Source: an uncultured Bacteroidales bacterium (GTDB taxonomy: Bacteria > Bacteroidota > Bacteroidia > Bacteroidales > UBA932). From it: a stretch of DNA of 9,775 nt. The stretch lies in contig CABUIX010000070.1 of assembly GCA_902491795.1 (NCBI GenBank), positions 1-9,775 on the forward strand, given 5' to 3'. The notes beneath the pieces are model-generated. The model had not been told where the DNA came from and searched no databases. It saw only the letters and a list, made by a program, of their open reading frames with translations. Shown in pieces: positions 6,836-9,775 of the stretch (the stretch's first letter is position 1; every line of letters starts with the position of its first letter). Both the position numbers and the translations under genes were made by a program.

Positions 6836-8356
6836 TCAATTCTCTGACGCAAGAGCTTCAATAATTTCGTCGACCAGCGGCGCGACTGACCAGGCAGAAG
6901 CGGTGACATTGTTGGTCAGCAGCGAAAACACGATTGTCTGGCCGCCTTCGGAAGAAGGGAGGATATAGCCGCTGTAGCACAGAATCCCGTTCATCGAACC
7001 GCTCTTCATGTGAATGCGCCCGCGAAAATCAGCACTCTCGCCTGAAAACTTGTACTCGAGCGTCCCCCGGCTGCCTGGAGACGGCAAAGACCGGAGATAA
7101 GCTCCGAAACACGGCTCCGACATCATCTTCCGGAGAAAATCCACGAAAAACCCGGCAGAGACATAATTCTTGCGGGCAAGGCCGCTGCCGTCCACGAGCC
7201 TGCAGCGTCCTGCAGTCTGCAGCCCCATGCGGCGCAGCAGAAATTCCTCGGCATCAACTCCGCCTTCAGCGGTGCATGGATACCCTGCCTTGAGGGCGAC
7301 CGTCCGCAACAGAGTCTCCGCAAAGAAATTGTCACTCTCGTGGTTGGTCTCCGCCACAATTGCCGACAGATTTGAAGAGAAAGTGCTTCCAAGCAGCTTT
7401 AGATCAGCAGACCCGGCCGCAGGCTCGCCACTGTCCCCAGTCCCGGGATCAAGCCGAAGCTTCCCGTCGGAATTTATGTCGGCACAGCCCCCGCTGACTT
7501 CAAATCCCCTTGATTCCAGATAGCGCATGAACTGCCACGCGCAGGTGTAGGCGCCGAATCGGTTCGAGCCCTCGAAGGTATACCCTTTCCTGTCACACGG
7601 GAAAGACCCTCCGAACTCTCCGAGCGCCGCCAGGGAAGTGTTGATGTAATATATCGTGTTCGCTGTCCCGCGTTCTCCCGTCACGGCGTTTACAGTGTAC
7701 TTCATCCACGGAGTCTCAGGATATTTGGCCACGATCTTCGGCTTGCTGCCGGGTGAGCCTCCGGGGGTGACGAGGAAATTCTGGGCATTTTCAAAAAAGT
7801 TGAGGCCGGTGGGACCGACCCCATAATTGGTGCCCAGATCATCATATGACCATGCAAGATTCTCGGGAGTGACCGTACCGAAGCAGCGCGGGTCAGCGAC
7901 AATCCGGCCCCTAATGCCGCTTATGCCGGCTTCGGCCAGCAGTTCCGCCCAATCGGAGAAAAGAGTCTCCGAAGGATCGGCGACCATGCTTTGCGAACCC
8001 GTTGTAGGATCGCCTCCGCCTATGATGTACAGGTCCCCGTCAAGAATCCCGTTTTCAATCGTCCCGGCATATCCAAGCCTGGTCTCAAAACGGAAATTCT
8101 CTCCGAGCGACTTAAGGGCAAGCCCTGTGGTTATCAGCTTGACGTTCGATGCCGGGACAAGCTTGAGTTCCGGATTGACACATGCAAGCGTGTCACCGTC
8201 GGCAGTGACCGCCAAAAGGCCGACAGCCGATGAAGAAAGAGCATCTCTCGAACATACGGCATTGACCACATCACTCAGGCCGGGCCCAACATCAGCAGTC
8301 GCGCCCCATCCTGAAAGAAGAAGCGCGACTGTTGTCAGAATTGTCAGTTTTCTCAT
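6836..8356 (-). CDS. dacB: PBP4/DacB-type D-alanyl-D-alanine carboxypeptidase/endopeptidase (peptidase S13)
   Basis: The 506-residue protein is a low-molecular-mass penicillin-binding protein that would remove terminal D-Ala or cut D-Ala-meso-diaminopimelate cross-links in the periplasm. A signal peptide is present (Arg2, Lys3, hydrophobic to about 18, ATA at 19-21). All three penicilloyl-serine transferase motifs are seen: SNVK at 70-73 (catalytic Ser70, Lys73), SDN at 341-343 and KSG at 451-453, the last in place of the usual KTG. The DGSGLAR motif (389-395) is typical of the S13 family. The long insert between the first two motifs, about 270 residues, is characteristic of PBP4 enzymes. Length is close to E. 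coli PBP4 (477). The ATG at 8356 overlaps the stop of the upstream 92-aa gene as ATGA, and an AAAGAGG stretch 8 nt upstream could serve as a ribosome site. Confidence 0.93.
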   Translation of the reverse strand: MRKLTILTTVALLLSGWGATADVGPGLSDVVNAVCSRDALSSSAVGLLAVTADGDTLACVNPELKLVPASNVKLITTGLALKSLGENFRFETRLGYAGTIENGILDGDLYIIGGGDPTTGSQSMVADPSETLFSDWAELLAEAGISGIRGRIVADPRCFGTVTPENLAWSYDDLGTNYGVGPTGLNFFENAQNFLVTPGGSPGSKPKIVAKYPETPWMKYTVNAVTGERGTANTIYYINTSLAALGEFGGSFPCDRKGYTFEGSNRFGAYTCAWQFMRYLESRGFEVSGGCADINSDGKLRLDPGTGDSGEPAAGSADLKLLGSTFSSNLSAIVAETNHESDNFFAETLLRTVALKAGYPCTAEGGVDAEEFLLRRMGLQTAGRCRLVDGSGLARKNYVSAGFFVDFLRKMMSEPCFGAYLRSLPSPGSRGTLEYKFSGESADFRGRIHMKSGSMNGILCYSGYILPSSEGGQTIVFSLLTNNVTASAWSVAPLVDEIIEALASEN

Positions 8357-8631
8357 TTGACAGCCTCTTTCACGGCCGCACTGAGTTTCTCATAAAGAGC
8401 GTCAGTCCTGGAGACAATTTCCTTGCGGAGTTCGGCATAGTATGCCTTTTTGTTCTCCGCCTTGGTGTTCACCTTGTCCCTGAGTTCGTTGTAAAGGCTT
8501 ACAGCCTCTTCCATAAGTTCGGAAACGGCTCCGTCAGAAACCTTGGAATTGGAGGTTGCCACAACCGAACAATCCTCAAGGAATGCTCCAAGCACATATT
8601 CGATGTCTTTCTTGATGTCCCTTAAATTCAT
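8353..8631 (-). CDS. Small helical cytoplasmic protein of unknown function, 92 aa
   Basis: No signal peptide or membrane segment is seen. The sequence is charged and predicted almost wholly helical, with two helical halves: residues 1-25 containing IKKDIEYVLGAFLEDC, and 37-92 containing AVSLYNELRDKVN and the Lys/Glu/Ala-rich end. They are separated by a short loop rich in Ser, Asn and Asp (26-34). It looks like a small conserved protein of Bacteroidales with no assigned role, a family recognised from memory rather than by search. Its TGA overlaps the ATG of the PBP4-type gene by 4 nt, so the two are probably translationally coupled. It is the first gene after a 41-nt gap with a promoter-like box. 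I assign no function. Confidence 0.85.
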   Translation of the reverse strand: MNLRDIKKDIEYVLGAFLEDCSVVATSNSKVSDGAVSELMEEAVSLYNELRDKVNTKAENKKAYYAELRKEIVSRTDALYEKLSAAVKEAVK

Positions 8632-8653
8632 GGCTTAAAAGTTTATAACTCGG

Positions 8654-8661
8654 CAAATATA
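8654..8661 (-). promoter_or_regulatory. Candidate -7 box (TATATTTG) for the 92-aa/dacB/surA/ostA gene run
   Basis: On the minus strand TATATTTG matches the Bacteroidetes -7 consensus TAnnTTTG exactly and lies 22 nt before the ATG at 8631. The -33 position is weak: TTTCA sits 19 nt upstream, with no good TTG. The box lies in the 41-nt gap after the nlpC-type gene, and the whole downstream run has no larger internal gap. Confidence 0.5.
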
Positions 8662-8672
8662 TGAATTTTTTC

Positions 8673-9626
8673 TCACTTGCTGAAATACCACGGCCGCACC
8701 TCTGCACTTACGGCACCCAGTCCGGCATCCACATGCCCCAAAATGCGCCTGACGGCAATCGGTGTCCTTCCGTAAGAGTCCGGCAGACCGGGCTTCAGGG
8801 AATTTATGCGGACAAGCTGGGAAGAGTGAATTATCCGGCCGTCCCCTATATACATGGCCACGTGCGTCACAGACCCTATGCTGCCGTCATCCCTGAGAGA
8901 GCCGAAGAACACCAAGTCTCCCGGCTGCATTTTGCCATAGTCAAAAGGCACCTCCACTCCGCAGCGGATCTGCTCCCTGGCATTTCGCGGCAGCACAATC
9001 CCGTTCATCATGTACACGAACTTGGTCAGGCCGCTGCAGTCGAAATGTTCAATAGTATTGCCGCCCCACAAATATGGCACGCCTATAAATCTGCGGGCAA
9101 ATGCCGTAAGGGACTCACCCGTGGCGGTTCGGGACCCAACCCAGACGTCAAAATCCTCGACATCTCCGCTCCGGGCCCAGCCTTCGCGTCCGGAAGGAAG
9201 AATCACCGGGGTCCAGCCCCCGCATTCAGGAGCAGAAGATGCCCTGACGATATCTCCCATGACAAAGTCACAGATCCTGTCTGACGATTCATCCGCCGCG
9301 CTGAAGACATGCGTGTGTTCTGCAGTGCAGATCAGTTTGGGTGCGGCGATGTAGGCATCCTTCTCGGCTTCGCTCATAAGGACAAGCGACAGCTCGTTGA
9401 CCCAGCAGTCACGATAGTCCGGGGCGCTGACCCGCAGCCAGTACCTTTCCTTGCCGCTGACTTCAAGGACCGTTCCCATGAGACACTGCGTCTCGTTCCC
9501 TGACTCGTAGTCAGGTCTTGCGCGCATGAAGCACGAAGACACGTTTACGACAGCCCATTTGCTCTCCTGTGACGCCGCCGGAAAAACTGTGGCAAGCATC
9601 AGCAATATCGCCAATATCTTCTTCAT
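8673..9626 (-). CDS. Exported SH3-NlpC/P60 peptidoglycan endopeptidase (family C40)
   Basis: From the ATG at 9626 the product is 317 residues. It is expected to cleave the gamma-D-Glu to diamino-acid bond of peptidoglycan stem peptides, like the Bacteroides dipeptidyl-peptidase VI type enzymes. A signal peptide (MKKILAILLMLATVFPAAS) is followed by two bacterial SH3-like domains, at about 24-83 and 93-155. The NlpC/P60 domain spans about 168-300. The catalytic Cys197 is in the DCSG motif, His255 in VTHVAMYIG, and the third polar residue His267 in IIHSS. The YLWGGN stretch before the Cys and PGDLVFFG after it are family signatures. The frame is open to another ATG at 9686, but that start lies next to the terminator hairpin and gives no better signal, so 9626 is preferred. 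The gene follows its own promoter directly after a tRNA terminator. Confidence 0.92.
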   Translation of the reverse strand: MKKILAILLMLATVFPAASQESKWAVVNVSSCFMRARPDYESGNETQCLMGTVLEVSGKERYWLRVSAPDYRDCWVNELSLVLMSEAEKDAYIAAPKLICTAEHTHVFSAADESSDRICDFVMGDIVRASSAPECGGWTPVILPSGREGWARSGDVEDFDVWVGSRTATGESLTAFARRFIGVPYLWGGNTIEHFDCSGLTKFVYMMNGIVLPRNAREQIRCGVEVPFDYGKMQPGDLVFFGSLRDDGSIGSVTHVAMYIGDGRIIHSSQLVRINSLKPGLPDSYGRTPIAVRRILGHVDAGLGAVSAEVRPWYFSK

Positions 9627-9631
9627 GTGCA

Positions 9632-9661
9632 CAAATATAACTTTTTGGAGATTACCGGCAA
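9632..9661 (-). promoter_or_regulatory. Bacteroidetes-type promoter of the NlpC/P60 gene
   Basis: On the minus strand a TTG -33 word (9659-9661) and TATATTTG -7 box (9632-9639) are separated by exactly 19 nt, which matches the spacing expected for the primary sigma factor of Bacteroidetes. The box ends only 5 nt before the ATG at 9626, so transcription would start at or next to the start codon. The -33 word begins 7 nt after the poly-T tract of the preceding terminator. Confidence 0.75.
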
Positions 9662-9668
9662 GGAGTAC

Positions 9669-9699
9669 AAAAAAAATGACAAGCATTTCTGCCTGTCAT
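9669..9699 (-). terminator. Rho-independent terminator downstream of the tRNA
   Basis: On the minus strand a 9-bp stem, ATGACAGGC with GCTTGTCAT (one G-U pair), closes a 6-nt loop (AGAAAT). A run of seven T follows directly. It begins 16 nt after the tRNA 3' end and would end the tRNA transcript before the next promoter. Confidence 0.85.
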
Positions 9700-9715
9700 A
9701 ATCTTTTCAGCGGTG

Positions 9716-9775
9716 TAGCGAGAGTGGGGCATGATCCCACGACCTCCGGATTATGAATCCGACGCTCTAACCAGC
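9716..9775 (-). tRNA. tRNA-Met (anticodon CAT), 5' end outside window
   Basis: The minus strand gives a partial D-arm (GCTGGTTAGAGC), then an anticodon arm with stem TCGGA/TCCGG and loop TTCATAA, placing anticodon CAT at 9753-9755. The variable loop AGGTC, T-stem GTGGG/CCCAC, the 3' acceptor strand TCTCGCT and discriminator A (9716) follow. No CCA is encoded. The anticodon stem lacks the three consecutive G-C pairs of an initiator, so elongator Met is likely. A tRNA-Ile read with a modified CAT anticodon is not excluded because the acceptor 5' strand is missing. Confidence 0.9.

Noticed and set aside
6792..6839. Upstream extension of the SurA-N-like protein from a TTG at 6839
   Set aside because: It would overlap the end of the PBP4-type gene and place 16 extra residues before a normal signal peptide.
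8661..9284. Plus-strand open frame of 207 codons over the NlpC/P60 gene
   Set aside because: It is antisense to a gene with intact catalytic motifs and shows no domain of its own.
9627..9686. ATG at 9686 as the start of the NlpC/P60 protein
   Set aside because: It lies within the terminator hairpin and upstream of the promoter, and adds 20 residues before a complete signal peptide.
9526..9756. Plus-strand open frame ending in the tRNA
   Set aside because: Its end is the reverse reading of the tRNA T-arm and anticodon arm, a common false gene, and the rest is antisense to the nlpC start and promoter.

Overview
The window is a compact stretch of a chromosome that is almost certainly from the Bacteroidales (Bacteroidetes). 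The evidence is the OstA-like protein with Asp-Ser-Leu repeats, the SH3-NlpC/P60 peptidase of the Bacteroides type, the TAnnTTTG -7 promoter words, the lack of clear Shine-Dalgarno sites before most genes, and a short conserved 92-residue protein found next to a PBP4-type enzyme. No mobile element, CRISPR array, rRNA or phage gene is visible. Every gene lies on the minus strand, so the region is best read from the right edge to the left.

Right edge (about 9630-9775): the 3' part of a tRNA with anticodon CAT runs off the window. It is followed by a strong rho-independent terminator and then by a well-formed Bacteroidetes promoter. That promoter drives an exported SH3-NlpC/P60 peptidoglycan endopeptidase (8673-9626).

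Middle (4547-8631): a run of tightly packed genes that looks like one envelope-maintenance operon. It holds a 92-aa helical protein, a PBP4/DacB-type D-Ala-D-Ala carboxypeptidase/endopeptidase that overlaps it by ATGA, a predicted lipoprotein related to the SurA chaperone domain but lacking a parvulin domain, and a two-parvulin-domain SurA-type chaperone/isomerase. A TATATTTG box in the 41-nt gap before the first gene is the likely promoter.

Left (26-4577): an 881-aa OstA-like (LptA/LptD-related) exported protein overlaps the end of surA by 31 nt. It carries two tracts of Asp-Ser-Leu repeats and a very charged C-terminal tail. A 664-aa OPT-family oligopeptide transporter starts 89 nt inside the end of the ostA-like gene. 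A possible next gene starts at base 13.

Together the genes cover peptidoglycan trimming (NlpC/P60, PBP4), periplasmic folding of outer-membrane proteins (two SurA-like proteins) and probably lipopolysaccharide or outer-membrane assembly (OstA-like), with an inner-membrane peptide transporter at the end. This is mostly housekeeping content. I do not see a clearly new biological system. The most unusual items are the in-frame 21-nt-periodic repeat tract in the ostA-like gene, the 89-nt dual-coding overlap, and a promoter that sits so close to its ATG that the mRNA may be leaderless. There is no gap of more than 300 bases without a gene.
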